A stretch of DNA of 64,000 nt. Source: Thiemannella venezuelensis (GTDB lineage: Bacteria > Actinomycetota > Actinomycetes > Streptosporangiales > Streptosporangiaceae). Shown piece by piece: positions 28,860 to 38,741 of the stretch; positions within the stretch are counted from its first letter, which is position 1, and the number at the start of each line of letters is the position of its first letter. The stretch lies in NCBI RefSeq assembly GCF_014203605.1, contig NZ_JACHJJ010000005.1, forward strand, positions 62,001 to 126,000, given 5' to 3'. The position numbers and the translations under genes were made by a program. The notes beneath the pieces were generated by a model. It made no database searches. It saw nothing but the letters and a program-made list of their open reading frames with translations, and was not told the origin of the DNA.

Positions 28860-29486
28860 GTGAAGTCGACTCGAGTGCGCGTCATCCTGGCGGTCATGGC
28901 CGCGGGTGCCGCGCTGACCGCCTGCTCTCCGTTGCAGGCCGGCGCCGCAGCCATCGTCGGTGACCAGCGGATCAGCACCAGTGAGCTGAGCGCCGACGTC
29001 CGGGAGTACGAGAAGGTCATGACCGAGGCCGGTGTCTCCGCGGGGCAGCTGCAGCTCCAGGGGTCGATCCCGCAGGCGCTGCTGGGCAGCAAGATCTTCA
29101 TCAGCCAGCTCGACCAGCTCGGCGCGCGCGACGGCGTCGCGGTGACCCCGGCGGAGATCGAGGCGCTCATCGCCCAGGTCCTCCAGCAGCAGCAGGGCGC
29201 CACGAAGGAGCAGCTGGCGATCAACAACGCCGTGCCCCCGTCGGAGCTGAACGCGCTGGTCCGCGCCTCGATCGTCCAGCAGAAGCTGATGGCCAAGTAC
29301 GGCGCCGGGCAGGACCAGGCGTCCCAGCAGGCGGCGGCCCAGAAGCTGGCGCAGGAGGCGCAGGCAGCCTTCCCGATCACCCGCAACCCCCGCTACGGCG
29401 AGCCCAACCCGCAGGCGCAGAGCGCGGCCGACGCCATCATCGAGAGCAACCGCTTCGGCGCGCTCCCCGCAGCCGCGGGCCGGTAG
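28860..29486 (+). CDS. SurA N-domain lipoprotein (periplasmic-type chaperone)
   Basis: 208 residues. The signal peptide ends in a lipobox (GAALTAC), so the protein should be lipid-anchored on the outer face of the membrane. The rest is helical and Gln-rich, with AIVGDQRISTSELSADV and LNALVRASIVQQKLMAKYG. This is the SurA/PpiC-associated chaperone module without the parvulin isomerase domain. The GTG at 28860 is chosen over the GTG at 28845 because AAGGGA (28848-28853) is correctly spaced only for it. It follows mfd by 33 bp in the same direction, as in many actinobacteria. Confidence 0.85.
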   Translation: MKSTRVRVILAVMAAGAALTACSPLQAGAAAIVGDQRISTSELSADVREYEKVMTEAGVSAGQLQLQGSIPQALLGSKIFISQLDQLGARDGVAVTPAEIEALIAQVLQQQQGATKEQLAINNAVPPSELNALVRASIVQQKLMAKYGAGQDQASQQAAAQKLAQEAQAAFPITRNPRYGEPNPQAQSAADAIIESNRFGALPAAAGR

Positions 29487-29551
29487 CGCCGGGCGGGGCC
29501 AGGCGGCGGAGCCTCTCCCGAACCGCCCGGGCTCCGGCGCCGGCGTCCTCC

Positions 29552-29578
29552 CGGCCCGCCGCCCCGGGCGGCGGGCCG
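29552..29578 (+). terminator. GC-rich hairpin before mazG
   Basis: Arms 29552-29564 and 29566-29578 are perfectly complementary around a single base; in practice the central pairs would open as a loop. It lies 65 nt after the lipoprotein gene stop and just before the mazG -10. Confidence 0.55.
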
Positions 29579-29598
29579 CACCCCGGTAGCCTCTGGGC

Positions 29599-30588
29599 AT
29601 GCCGCTGATCGTCGTCACCACCTCGCCCCGGGTCGCCCCCGGGCTGCTCAGCCACCGCGCCTGGCAGGCGCTGTCCGAGGGCCCGGTGCACACCGCCGTG
29701 CCGGACCATCCGCACCTGCCGTACCTGGCCGAGGCGGGGGTCGCCGTCGAGGTCGTGACGCCCGACCCGGCCGCCCTGGTCCGGCGGGCCCAGGACGGGA
29801 CCGTGGTCTGGCTGGAGGCCGACGAGGCGCTGATGCGCTCGATCGGCCACGCCGCGGTGGTGCTCGAGGACCCGCCGGTGATCGAGGTCGTGCCCGGCTC
29901 CTACGACCTGCCGGGGGCCCGGCTGCTCGACCTCGTCGCGGTGATGGACCGGCTCCGCACCTCGTGCCCGTGGGACGCCGAGCAGACCCACGAGTCGCTG
30001 GCGCCGTACCTCATCGAGGAGGCCTACGAGGTTCTGGAGACCATCGAGGAGGGCGACCGCGGCGCGCTCCGCGAGGAACTGGGCGACCTGCTGCTGCAGG
30101 TGGCCTTCCACGCGCGCGTCGCCCAGGACCGTGCGGGGGACCCGGACGGGAGCGGCTTCGACATCGACGACGTGGCCGCCGGCATCGTGGACAAACTGGT
30201 CCGCCGGCACCCGCACGTGTTCGCCGCCGTGCAGGTGGACGGCGCCGAAGAGGTCAGCGACAACTGGGAGACGATCAAGGCCGCCGAGCGCGCGGCCAAG
30301 AGCGGCGGCGACGCGGGCTCCGCGGTGGACGGAGTGCCGATGGGCCAGCCCGCGCTCTCCCTCGCCGCCCAGCTCCTGCGCCGCGCCGAGCGGGTGGGGA
30401 GCCCGGCGGACCCGCCCGCCGAGGGCCTGGGCGGGCGCCTGTTCGAGCTGGTACGGCAGGCGCACGCCGAGGGGCTGGACCCCGAGGCCGAACTGCGCGC
30501 CGCGGCCCGCGTCTACCGCGACCGGATCCGCGCCGGGGAGTCCGCCCTGCGGGGAGCGGTTGCCGGGCAGGAGCCGTCCGGCCGGTAG
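29599..30588 (+). CDS. mazG: Nucleoside triphosphate pyrophosphohydrolase MazG
   Basis: Hydrolyses (d)NTPs, probably as house-cleaning of damaged nucleotides. 329 residues. The MazG domain starts at about residue 112 (LLDLVAVMDRLRTSCPWDAEQTHESL) and carries the metal-binding IEEAYEVLETIEE and LREELGDLLLQVAFHA motifs. The N-terminal 110 residues are the extra domain found in actinobacterial MazG. TAGCCT (29587-29592) ends 6 nt before the ATG and no SD is present, so the gene looks leaderless. Confidence 0.95.
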   Translation: MPLIVVTTSPRVAPGLLSHRAWQALSEGPVHTAVPDHPHLPYLAEAGVAVEVVTPDPAALVRRAQDGTVVWLEADEALMRSIGHAAVVLEDPPVIEVVPGSYDLPGARLLDLVAVMDRLRTSCPWDAEQTHESLAPYLIEEAYEVLETIEEGDRGALREELGDLLLQVAFHARVAQDRAGDPDGSGFDIDDVAAGIVDKLVRRHPHVFAAVQVDGAEEVSDNWETIKAAERAAKSGGDAGSAVDGVPMGQPALSLAAQLLRRAERVGSPADPPAEGLGGRLFELVRQAHAEGLDPEAELRAAARVYRDRIRAGESALRGAVAGQEPSGR

Positions 30589-30706
30589 CGGGCGGCGGCC
30601 GGCGGAGGGCCGCGGCGCCGCGCCCGGAAACGCCGGATGCGGGCGGCAGCCGTACCGGGAAGTAGGGCTCGATAGGCTTTTGCGGCAAACTGTCCTGCGA
30701 CTTTAG

Positions 30707-31993
<1,287 letters not shown>

Positions 31994-32004
31994 TTTCGCA
32001 CCGT

Positions 32005-32037
32005 ACGGCGTGCGCCCGCTCCGGCGGCGCACGCCGT
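32005..32037 (+). terminator. Hairpin after eno
   Basis: Two perfect 12-nt arms (32005-32016 and 32026-32037) with a 9-nt loop start 11 nt after the eno stop. Confidence 0.65.
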
Positions 32038-32079
32038 GCTCCGGAGCACGGACGCGGGAGGAACGACGCGGGAGGACAT

Positions 32080-32484
32080 GTGGCGAAACGCCCTCAGCTG
32101 ACGGGTCGGGCGGCGGTGCTCGCGGTCGTGGTGTGCGCCATCGCCATGAGCCTGGCCTACCCGGTCAGGGAGTACATCGCGCAGCGCCGCAACGTCGCCG
32201 AGCTGAAGCAGCAGCAGGCCAGGCTGCTCGCCGAGATCAAGGCGCTGGACGACGAGAGCAGGCAGCTCAGGGACCCCGCCTACCGCAAGCGGCTGGCCAG
32301 GGAGCGGCTGTTCTACTGCGAGCCCGGGCAGAAGTGCTACGTCGTCATGGACGACACGCCCGAGCAGGCCAAGGGCACGGCCGAGGAGAAGCAGGCCGTC
32401 GCCAAGCCGCCGTGGTACGAGACGCTCTGGGAGTCGGTCGAGGCCGTCGACGCGGGCAGGGGCAGGAAGGCGGCCGGGAGCTGA
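32080..32484 (+). CDS. DivIC/FtsB-like septum formation initiator protein
   Basis: 134 residues. A short cytoplasmic start is followed by one membrane helix (about 11-28) and a coiled coil (about 34-66, ELKQQQARLLAEIKALDDESRQL). Next come the family motif DPAYRKRLARERLFYCEPGQK and a variable tail. DivIC/FtsB proteins act in the divisome with FtsL and FtsQ. The GTG at 32080 has GGGAGGA upstream. Position between eno and DUF501-ppx is the conserved actinobacterial order. Confidence 0.9.
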   Translation: MAKRPQLTGRAAVLAVVVCAIAMSLAYPVREYIAQRRNVAELKQQQARLLAEIKALDDESRQLRDPAYRKRLARERLFYCEPGQKCYVVMDDTPEQAKGTAEEKQAVAKPPWYETLWESVEAVDAGRGRKAAGS

Positions 32485-32526
32485 CGGCCGATACCCTGGA
32501 GGCCTTTGCGCACGAGGGGGCCGGAG

Positions 32527-33123
32527 ATGGTGGACGACCGTGACGTGGCGGCGGTGGAGCGGCAGCTCGGCCGGGCGCCGCGCGGCCTGCGAAGGGTGGC
32601 GCACCGCTGCCCGTGCGGGCTGCCCGACGTGGTGGAGACCGCGCCGCGGCTGCCGGACGGCACACCGTTCCCGACCCTGTTCTACCTGACGTGCCCCAGG
32701 GCCAACTCGGCCGTCGGCACCCTGGAGACCTCCGGGCTGATGAAGGACATGCGGGCCAGGCTCGACTCCGACCCCGAGCTGGCCTCCGCCTACCTGGCCG
32801 CCCACCGCGACTACCTCGCACGCCGTGACGAGGCGGCGGCCGAGGACGGCCTGGAGGCGCTGCCCCCCGGCATGCAGAGCGCCGGGGGCATGCCGGACCG
32901 GGTGAAGTGCCTGCACGCCCTGGTCGGGCACGAGCTCGCGGTGCCGGGGGCCAACCCGTTCGGGCGCGAGGCGCTCGACGCGCTCGGCGCGTGGTGGGCC
33001 GGCGGGCCGTGCTGCCCGGAGGACGGCGCGGGAGCGGACGGCACGGGGAGCCCGGAGGCCGCGGGGAGCCCGGAGAGCCGGGAAGCGCAGTACACGACCA
33101 GCACCGAGGAGAACGACAAGTGA
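32527..33123 (+). CDS. DUF501 family protein
   Basis: 198 residues. The conserved DUF501 core is visible: VERQLGRAPRGLRRVAHRCPCG, TLFYLTCPRANSAVGTLE, and DRVKCLHALVGHELAVPGANPFG. Paired cysteines and a histidine suggest a metal site, but no function is known. It ends in a Gly/Ser/Pro/Glu-rich tail specific to this copy. The ATG at 32527 has GAGGGGG 7-8 nt upstream. The stop overlaps the ppx start (GTGA), so the two proteins are made together. Confidence 0.88.
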   Translation: MVDDRDVAAVERQLGRAPRGLRRVAHRCPCGLPDVVETAPRLPDGTPFPTLFYLTCPRANSAVGTLETSGLMKDMRARLDSDPELASAYLAAHRDYLARRDEAAAEDGLEALPPGMQSAGGMPDRVKCLHALVGHELAVPGANPFGREALDALGAWWAGGPCCPEDGAGADGTGSPEAAGSPESREAQYTTSTEENDK

Positions 33124-34079
33124 CCCGCGTCGCCGCGATCGACTGCGGCACCAACTCCGTCCGCCTGCTGATCGCGGACATCGAGCACGACGCCCTGCAC
33201 GACGTCGAGCGGCGGATGGAGATCGTCCGGCTCGGCGAGGGGGTGGACCGTACCGGCAGACTGGCCCCCGAGGCCCTGGAGCGCACCTTCACGGCGATGC
33301 GGGAGTACGCCGGGCTGATCGGGCGGCACGGGGCCGACCCGGTCCGCGTGGTGGCGACGAGCGCCACCCGGGACGCCGCCAACCGCGACGAGTTCACCGC
33401 CGGCGTGCGGGAGATCTTCGGGGTCGAGCCCGAGGTGGTCAGCGGCGCGGAGGAGGCCGGGCTGTCGTTCACCGGCGCGACCCGGGGGCTGGTGCGGCTC
33501 TCGCCGGAGACCGGCCTGCCCGCCCCGGACGGCACCCGCCCGCCGTACCTCGTGGTGGACATCGGCGGCGGCTCCACCGAGTTCGTGGTCGGCTCGGCGC
33601 ACGTGGAGGCGGCGCTCTCGGTGGACATCGGCTGCGTCCGGCTGACCGAGCGGCACCTGCGCGGGGCGGGCGACCCGCCGTCGCCGGAGGCCGTCGAGGC
33701 GACGGTCGCCGACATCGACGACGCGCTCGACCGGGTCGCCCAGGAGGTGCCGGTGGAGCGGGCGCTGACCCTGGTCGGTCTCGCGGGCTCGGTGACGACC
33801 GTCGCCGGAATGGCGCTTGAGCTGGATGAATACGACCCGGATAAAATTCATCACTCGCGGATTCCGGTAGGACAAGTGGAGAATGTCTCCCGCCGCCTGC
33901 TGGGAATGACGCACGCGCAGCGGGCGGAGGTCGGAGTCATGCATCCCGGCCGGGTGGACGTGATCGGGGCCGGAGCGCTCATCCTGGACCGGCTCATGGA
34001 GAGATACGGCTTCGCCGAGGTCGTCGTCAGCGAGAGGGACATTCTCGACGGCATCGCCTGGTCGATCGCTAAACCGTAA
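33120..34079 (+). CDS. ppx: Ppx/GppA family exopolyphosphatase
   Basis: 319 residues of the actin-like ATPase fold that degrades polyphosphate or pppGpp. Motifs: VAAIDCGTNSVRLLIAD (phosphate 1), VATSATRDAANRDEF, EVVSGAEEAGLSF, YLVVDIGGGSTEFVVG (phosphate 2), and LVGLAGSVTTVAGMAL. It is the short single-module form common in actinobacteria, lacking the C-terminal HD-like domain. The GTG at 33120 overlaps the DUF501 stop, with GAGGAG upstream. Polyphosphate versus pppGpp preference cannot be read from sequence. Confidence 0.94.
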   Translation: MTRVAAIDCGTNSVRLLIADIEHDALHDVERRMEIVRLGEGVDRTGRLAPEALERTFTAMREYAGLIGRHGADPVRVVATSATRDAANRDEFTAGVREIFGVEPEVVSGAEEAGLSFTGATRGLVRLSPETGLPAPDGTRPPYLVVDIGGGSTEFVVGSAHVEAALSVDIGCVRLTERHLRGAGDPPSPEAVEATVADIDDALDRVAQEVPVERALTLVGLAGSVTTVAGMALELDEYDPDKIHHSRIPVGQVENVSRRLLGMTHAQRAEVGVMHPGRVDVIGAGALILDRLMERYGFAEVVVSERDILDGIAWSIAKP

Positions 34080-34248
34080 CGACATCTGGACAAAACACCC
34101 GTTAGCGGAGTATTGGAGATCGTTCCGTTTTATGGTTAGGTAAAGAGGCTTTAGCGAGGCTTTGCCGTGGGGCCCGGCACAGCTGGTGTCGGGGCGGCAA
34201 CCGTCTCCGGAGCGCACTTTGCTTCCTAACGAAACGGAGCACCCCCTC

Positions 34249-35601
34249 ATGAAGTCCGGACTAGCACGCAGGCTAGCCGCGATGGGAGCCGGCGCGGCCA
34301 TGCTGGCGACCATGGCAACGGGCCTGCTGGCCACCCCCGCAGCGGCGGCCAGCGGTTCCACCCAGGCCGGGAAGAGCACCTCCTCGGCCGCCCCGAAGGC
34401 GTCCGTCTTCGCGGGCACCCCCAAGGCGTCCTACAAGGGCGACGACTGCCCGGTTCGGGTCACCTTCTCCTCGAACATCAAGGTGAAGGCCGTCAAGGGC
34501 AAGACCACCGTGGCCTACCGCTGGCTGCACGGTGACGGGTCGAAGAGCAAGGTCAAGACCTTCACCGTCGGCAAGGGCGTCAAGAACGTCACGGTGAAGG
34601 AGACGACCACCTTCAAGAGCGACGTCAAGGGCTGGCAGGCTCTGCAGGTCCTGGCGCCGCGCAAGGCGACCTCGAAGAAGGGTTACTTCAAGGTCTCCTG
34701 CGGCGACCACAACGGCGGCAAGGAAGAGATCCGCCCGGTCATCGGCGCGGACGCCTGGGTCGACGAGGGCAACTGCCAGGCCGCTCTGATCGGCCGCATC
34801 ACCGCCTCCGTCCCGGCCCTGGTGCGCTACCGCTGGGTCGTCAACGGCCACGTCGTCGACTACGGCGCCGTCAAGGTCAGCGGTTCCCGCAAGGTCGTCC
34901 ACGTGATCCGCCCGGGCAAGGACCTGCGGGGCTGGGCCGCCCTGCAGATCGTGGACCCGGTCAGCACCGGCTCCGGCCGGGTCGGGTTCAAGATCTGGTG
35001 CAAGGACTGGTCGCCCAAGGTGACCGCGTCCGTGCACAGCCTCGCCGACTACGAGGGCTCCTGCCCCGTCGACCGCGCCTTCACCGGCACGATCAGCGCT
35101 TCGCACGGCCGCGGCCACGTGAAGTACCGCTGGATCCGCAACGGTGTCGCGGGTGCCTGGGAGAGCGTCTACGTGCACGGTTCCACGACCGTGCGTGACC
35201 CGTGGCGCGCCACGGACTCCGGTACGGCCAGCCGCGCGATCGAGCTCTACCACGGCTCGACCACCGGCACCGTCACCAGCAAGGTCACCTGCAAGGCTCC
35301 GGTGACCGCGTCCGTGGACCTGAGCGTGGCCCAGGACACGAGCACCTGCGGTGGCGTCGTGGGCAAGGCCTCGGCCAGGGTGACCGGCACCATCACGGTC
35401 TCCGGCGCGAGCGAGCTCGTCTACAGCTACACCTCGGGCGGCGTCCCCACCAAGGTCACCAAGACCGTCGGTGCGGGTGGCGGCACGTTCTCCCTGAACG
35501 AGCTGGTCGTCGAGGCCAAGGGCGCGTTCACGGTGAGCGTCTCCAGCCCGCAGTCGGTCTCCAAGACCGTCAGCTGGGACTACTCCTGCCCGACCGCCTA
35601 G
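34249..35601 (+). CDS. Secreted protein of four cysteine-bounded beta-rich repeats
   Basis: 450 residues. A Sec signal peptide (KSGLARRLAAMGAGAAMLATMATGLLATPAAAA) is followed by a Ser/Thr/Lys linker. Four modules of about 75-85 residues then follow, each with one Cys near its start and one near its end: 67/151, 176/251, 272/348 and 367/447. Modules 1-3 share (V/K)YRW and an aromatic GW(Q/A)ALQ or equivalent strand. This looks like Ig-like beta sandwiches each closed by one disulfide. The protein is Lys-rich and probably cell-surface or extracellular. I do not recognise a named family or activity. A hairpin overlaps its stop codon. Confidence 0.82.
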   Translation: MKSGLARRLAAMGAGAAMLATMATGLLATPAAAASGSTQAGKSTSSAAPKASVFAGTPKASYKGDDCPVRVTFSSNIKVKAVKGKTTVAYRWLHGDGSKSKVKTFTVGKGVKNVTVKETTTFKSDVKGWQALQVLAPRKATSKKGYFKVSCGDHNGGKEEIRPVIGADAWVDEGNCQAALIGRITASVPALVRYRWVVNGHVVDYGAVKVSGSRKVVHVIRPGKDLRGWAALQIVDPVSTGSGRVGFKIWCKDWSPKVTASVHSLADYEGSCPVDRAFTGTISASHGRGHVKYRWIRNGVAGAWESVYVHGSTTVRDPWRATDSGTASRAIELYHGSTTGTVTSKVTCKAPVTASVDLSVAQDTSTCGGVVGKASARVTGTITVSGASELVYSYTSGGVPTKVTKTVGAGGGTFSLNELVVEAKGAFTVSVSSPQSVSKTVSWDYSCPTA

Positions 35602-35614
35602 GGCGGGCAGGAGT
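35582..35614 (+). terminator. Hairpin overlapping the stop of the secreted repeat protein
   Basis: ACTCCTGCCCG (35582-35592) pairs perfectly with CGGGCAGGAGT (35604-35614). The stop codon TAG lies in the loop. Confidence 0.7.
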
Positions 35615-35828
35615 CCGGGAACGCCTGACCACCAGGCCGGCCTGACGCAGGGAAGGCGGCGTCCGCTCCGTGCGGGCGCCGCTTTTCCATGCCCGGGCCC
35701 GTCCTGCTCCCGGGCCCGTCCTCTCCCCGGTCCGGCCCCCGCACCCCCGGCCCGGTCCTCCGCGCGGGCCCGTGCCGCCTCGGGAGCCCCTGGCCGCCGG
35801 CGGTGAGGGCCGGTGGCACGATCAGGGG

Positions 35829-36626
35829 ATGACCTTCGTTCCTCCGGGGTCCGGGTGGCCGGACGACCCCGCCCAGCCGGACACGCCCGTCGCGCACGAC
35901 CCCGCGGAGGTGGGCGAGCTCGCGGCGGCGAGCCGTACCATCGCCGAGCTCACGGCCCGGCAGTCGGTCTGCCGGGCCTGTCCCCGCCTGGTGGAGTGGC
36001 GCGAGGAGGTGGCCGCGGTCAGGCGCCGGGCGTTCGCGGAGGAGACCTACTGGGGCAGGCCGATCGCCGGGTGGGGGGAGGAGCGGCCGGAGGTCCTGAT
36101 CGTGGGGCTGGCCCCGGCCGCGCACGGCGGCAACCGCACGGGGCGGATCTTCACCGGTGACCGGAGCGGGGACTGGCTGTTCGCCTCGCTGTACCGGACG
36201 GGCCTGGCCGTACAGGAGACCAGCGTGCGCGCGGGGGACGGGCAGCGGCTCATCGGCGCGCGGATGGCGGCCGCGGTCAGGTGCGCGCCGCCCGGCAACA
36301 AGCCGCTGCCCGAGGAGCGCGAGGCGTGCTTCCCCTGGCTGGCCAGGGAGATCGAGATGGTCGCCGGGGGACTGCGGGTGGTGGTCGCGCTCGGAGGCTT
36401 CGCCTGGCAGGCCGTGTGGCCCGCCCTGAGGGAGGCCGGCTACGCCCTGCCGCGCCCGCGGCCCGCCTTCGGGCACGGGGCGGAGGTGGAGATCGTCCGG
36501 AACGGAACTTCCGCCCGTCTTCTCGGCTGCTATCACCCCAGCCAGCAGAACACGTTCACCGGGAGGGTGACGGCCGAGATGCTGGATCAGGTCTTCACCA
36601 GGGCGAACGTGCTTCGAGACATGTGA
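35829..36626 (+). CDS. Fe-S uracil-DNA glycosylase, family 4/5 (UdgB-like)
   Basis: Removes uracil and possibly other deaminated bases from DNA. 265 residues. Four cysteines that would bind a 4Fe-4S cluster are C48 and C51 ([12 protein letters not shown]), C152 ([10 protein letters not shown]) and C167. Motif 1 is [26 protein letters not shown] and motif 3 is [11 protein letters not shown]. The AAHGGN pattern, without the active-site acid of family 4, fits family 5. The ATG at 35829 is preceded by AGGGG that touches it, so initiation may be leaderless or weak. It is separated from its neighbours by hairpins and appears monocistronic. Confidence 0.92.
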   Translation: MTFVPPGSGWPDDPAQPDTPVAHDPAEVGELAAASRTIAELTARQSVCRACPRLVEWREEVAAVRRRAFAEETYWGRPIAGWGEERPEVLIVGLAPAAHGGNRTGRIFTGDRSGDWLFASLYRTGLAVQETSVRAGDGQRLIGARMAAAVRCAPPGNKPLPEEREACFPWLAREIEMVAGGLRVVVALGGFAWQAVWPALREAGYALPRPRPAFGHGAEVEIVRNGTSARLLGCYHPSQQNTFTGRVTAEMLDQVFTRANVLRDM

Positions 36627-36749
36627 AGTCAGTCACAAAAGAGAATTTACGCCGAACTTTCCTCTGAAACATGGACGACTAATTCATCCCTGGTGAAAAT
36701 CACATGAAGTTGCCAGGGGGGCGCCTGGCGCGAGCCGGAGGACGGGACG

Positions 36750-36772
36750 TATGCTTGTGAAAGCTTTCACAA
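36750..36772 (+). promoter_or_regulatory. Rex-type operator overlapping the ndh promoter
   Basis: TTGTGAAAGCTTTCACAA (36755-36772) is a perfect 18-bp palindrome that fits the known Rex operator pattern (TTGTGAA...TTCACAA; in Streptomyces TGTGAACGCGTTCACA). It overlaps the end of a -10-like TATGCT (36750-36755), 26 nt before the ndh start codon. Rex bound here when NADH is low would block transcription. Confidence 0.85.
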
Positions 36773-36797
36773 AGTCTCGGACCTAAGGGGCGCCGAA

Positions 36798-38114
36798 GTG
36801 AACCGCAACTCCAAGCACATCGTGGTCATCGGTGGGGGCTATGTCGGCCTCTACACAGTGCTGCGGCTGCAGCGCACGCTCCGCAGGGAGCTGCGCGACG
36901 GCAGCGTGCGAATCACCGTCCTCACTCCCGAATCCCACATGACCTACCAGCCGTTCCTTCCCGAGGCGGCGGCCGGCAACCTCTCCCCCCGGCACGTGGT
37001 CGTGCCGCTCCGGCGGGTCCTGTCGAAGGCGACGATCCTCAACGGCAAGGTCACCAAGGTCGACCACGCGGCCAAGACCGTGCAGTTCGAGCCGAACGTC
37101 GGCACTCCGCACGAGATCGGCTACGACCTCGTGGTGATGGCGGCCGGCTCGGTCTCCCGGACCCTGCCGATCCCCGGCCTCGCCGACGCCGCGATCGGCT
37201 TCAAGACCGTCGGGGAGGCGATCGCCCTGCGCAACCGGGTGCTCGGCCTGCTGGACCGGGCGGAGAGCGACGACGACGAGGACCTGCGCCGCCGGGCGCT
37301 GACGTTCGTCGTGGTCGGCGGCGGCTTCGCGGGCATCGAGGCGCTGGCCGAGCTGGAGGACATGGCGCTCGACGCGATCCGCTACTACCGCAACGTCTCC
37401 ACCGCCGACCTGCGCTGGGTCCTGGTCGAGGCCACCGACCGGATCCTGCCCGAGGTCGGCCCGGAGATGGGCCGGTGGACCGCCGAGCAGCTCCGCGAGC
37501 GCGGCATCGAGGTCAAGATGAACACCCGCCTGGAGTCCTGCGAGGGCGGCCGGGTCAAGCTCTCCGACGGGGAGGAGTTCGAGTCGGCCACCATCGTGTG
37601 GACCGCCGGGGTGAAGCCCAGCCCGGTCGTGAACGCGGGCGACCTGCCGCTGGACGAGCGCGGCCGGATCAAGACGACCACCCGGCTGACCGTGGTCGGC
37701 GCCAAGGACGCCTTCGCCGCCGGAGACGTGGCCGGGGTGCCCGACGTGACCAACCCGGGCCAGTACTGCGCCCCCAACGCCCAGCACGCGGTCCGCCAGG
37801 CCAAGGTGCTGGCCGACAACATCACCCGCCACCTCCGCGGGCAGGAACTGGTCGATTACCGCCACAAGTACGTCGGATCGGTTGCCGGGCTGGGCCTGCA
37901 CAAGGGCGTCGCCAACGTCTACGGCGTCAAGCTTCGCGGATTGCCTGCGTGGTTCATGCACCGCACCTACCATCTGTCGCGGGTGCCTACCTTGAATCGC
38001 AAGGTCCGCGTGATGGCGGACTGGACTCTGGCGCTGTTCTTCAAGCGGGAGACCGTCTCGCTCGGAGAGATCGAGGAGCCCCGCGCGGAGTTCCGCGCGG
38101 CGGCGACGACCTGA
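36798..38114 (+). CDS. ndh: Type II NADH dehydrogenase (NDH-2 family)
   Basis: Membrane-associated flavoprotein that passes electrons from NADH to menaquinone without pumping protons. 438 residues. It has two Rossmann dinucleotide sites: IVVIGGGYVGLY (9-20) for FAD, and FVVVGGGFAGIEALAEL (about 172-188) for NADH. FAAGDVAGVPD and QYCAPNAQHAVRQAKVLADNI are the FAD- and quinone-side motifs. The C-terminus has the amphipathic KRETVSLGEI end. The GTG at 36798 follows a short leader. The Rex-type operator upstream explains redox control. Confidence 0.93.
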   Translation: MNRNSKHIVVIGGGYVGLYTVLRLQRTLRRELRDGSVRITVLTPESHMTYQPFLPEAAAGNLSPRHVVVPLRRVLSKATILNGKVTKVDHAAKTVQFEPNVGTPHEIGYDLVVMAAGSVSRTLPIPGLADAAIGFKTVGEAIALRNRVLGLLDRAESDDDEDLRRRALTFVVVGGGFAGIEALAELEDMALDAIRYYRNVSTADLRWVLVEATDRILPEVGPEMGRWTAEQLRERGIEVKMNTRLESCEGGRVKLSDGEEFESATIVWTAGVKPSPVVNAGDLPLDERGRIKTTTRLTVVGAKDAFAAGDVAGVPDVTNPGQYCAPNAQHAVRQAKVLADNITRHLRGQELVDYRHKYVGSVAGLGLHKGVANVYGVKLRGLPAWFMHRTYHLSRVPTLNRKVRVMADWTLALFFKRETVSLGEIEEPRAEFRAAATT

Positions 38115-38217
38115 GTCCCGGCACCCGAGGGTTAGGGAGTCGCTGGGGTCTCCTCGGGGTTCGTCACTGATTCTCGTGTCCGTCCCCGGGCCCCGGCCGG
38201 CCGGGAGGGGGCCAGGG

Positions 38218-38712
38218 ATGGGCTTGTCCGCGATCGCGGTGCTGGGAGTCGCCAGGCCGGGGGTGATCGCCGAGGTGACCTCGGCGTTCACCCGGCACGG
38301 CGCGAACATCGAGGACTCGGCGATGACGCTGCTCGGCGGCCACATGGCGATGATGATGCTGGTCTCCGGGCAGGTGCCGCCCGCCTCCGCCTTCCCGGGT
38401 CTGACCGTCACCGCCGCCGAGGTCGGCTCCTGCCGCGACCACGACCGCGAAGGGGGGCTCGGCTACGTCCTCACCGTCCACGGTCCCGACCGGCCCGGCA
38501 TCGTGTCCTCGGTCAGCGAGGCGTTCACCGAGGTCTCGGGGATCATCACGTCCATGACCACCCGTCTCTACGGGTCGCTGTACGTCCTGATCGCGGACGT
38601 GTGGCTGCCGGCGAAGGTGGACGTGGCCGCCCTGATGCGCCGCCTGGCCGCGGTGGGCGCCGGCCTCGGCTGCGCGGTCACCTTCCGCCCCGCCGAGGCG
38701 GAGGTGCTCTGA
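38218..38712 (+). CDS. Tandem ACT-domain protein (GcvR-like)
   Basis: 164 residues made of two ACT domains. The first begins IAVLGVARPGVIAEVTSAFTRHGANIEDSAMT and the second VLTVHGPDRPGIVSSVSEAFTEVSGIITSM. The family senses amino acids; GcvR-type members regulate without binding DNA directly. The ATG at 38218 has GGAGGGG 8 nt upstream; the frame is open further upstream but without an RBS. Its TGA overlaps the next ATG (TGATG), so it is made together with the deformylase-like protein. Confidence 0.85.
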   Translation: MGLSAIAVLGVARPGVIAEVTSAFTRHGANIEDSAMTLLGGHMAMMMLVSGQVPPASAFPGLTVTAAEVGSCRDHDREGGLGYVLTVHGPDRPGIVSSVSEAFTEVSGIITSMTTRLYGSLYVLIADVWLPAKVDVAALMRRLAAVGAGLGCAVTFRPAEAEVL

Positions 38713-38741
38713 TGTGCGGCACGGCGATGTGCGGTACGGCG
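38712..38741 (+). repeat. 15-bp duplication containing the start codon
   Basis: ATGTGCGGCACGGCG (38712-38726) is repeated as ATGTGCGGTACGGCG (38727-38741), giving MCGTA-MCGTA and two possible starts for the deformylase-like gene. Confidence 0.85.

Noticed and set aside
36693-36703. GTGA-AAA-TCAC as a second Rex or CRP-like site upstream of ndh
   Set aside because: Only four-base arms with an odd spacer; too short next to the perfect 18-bp site 50 bp downstream.
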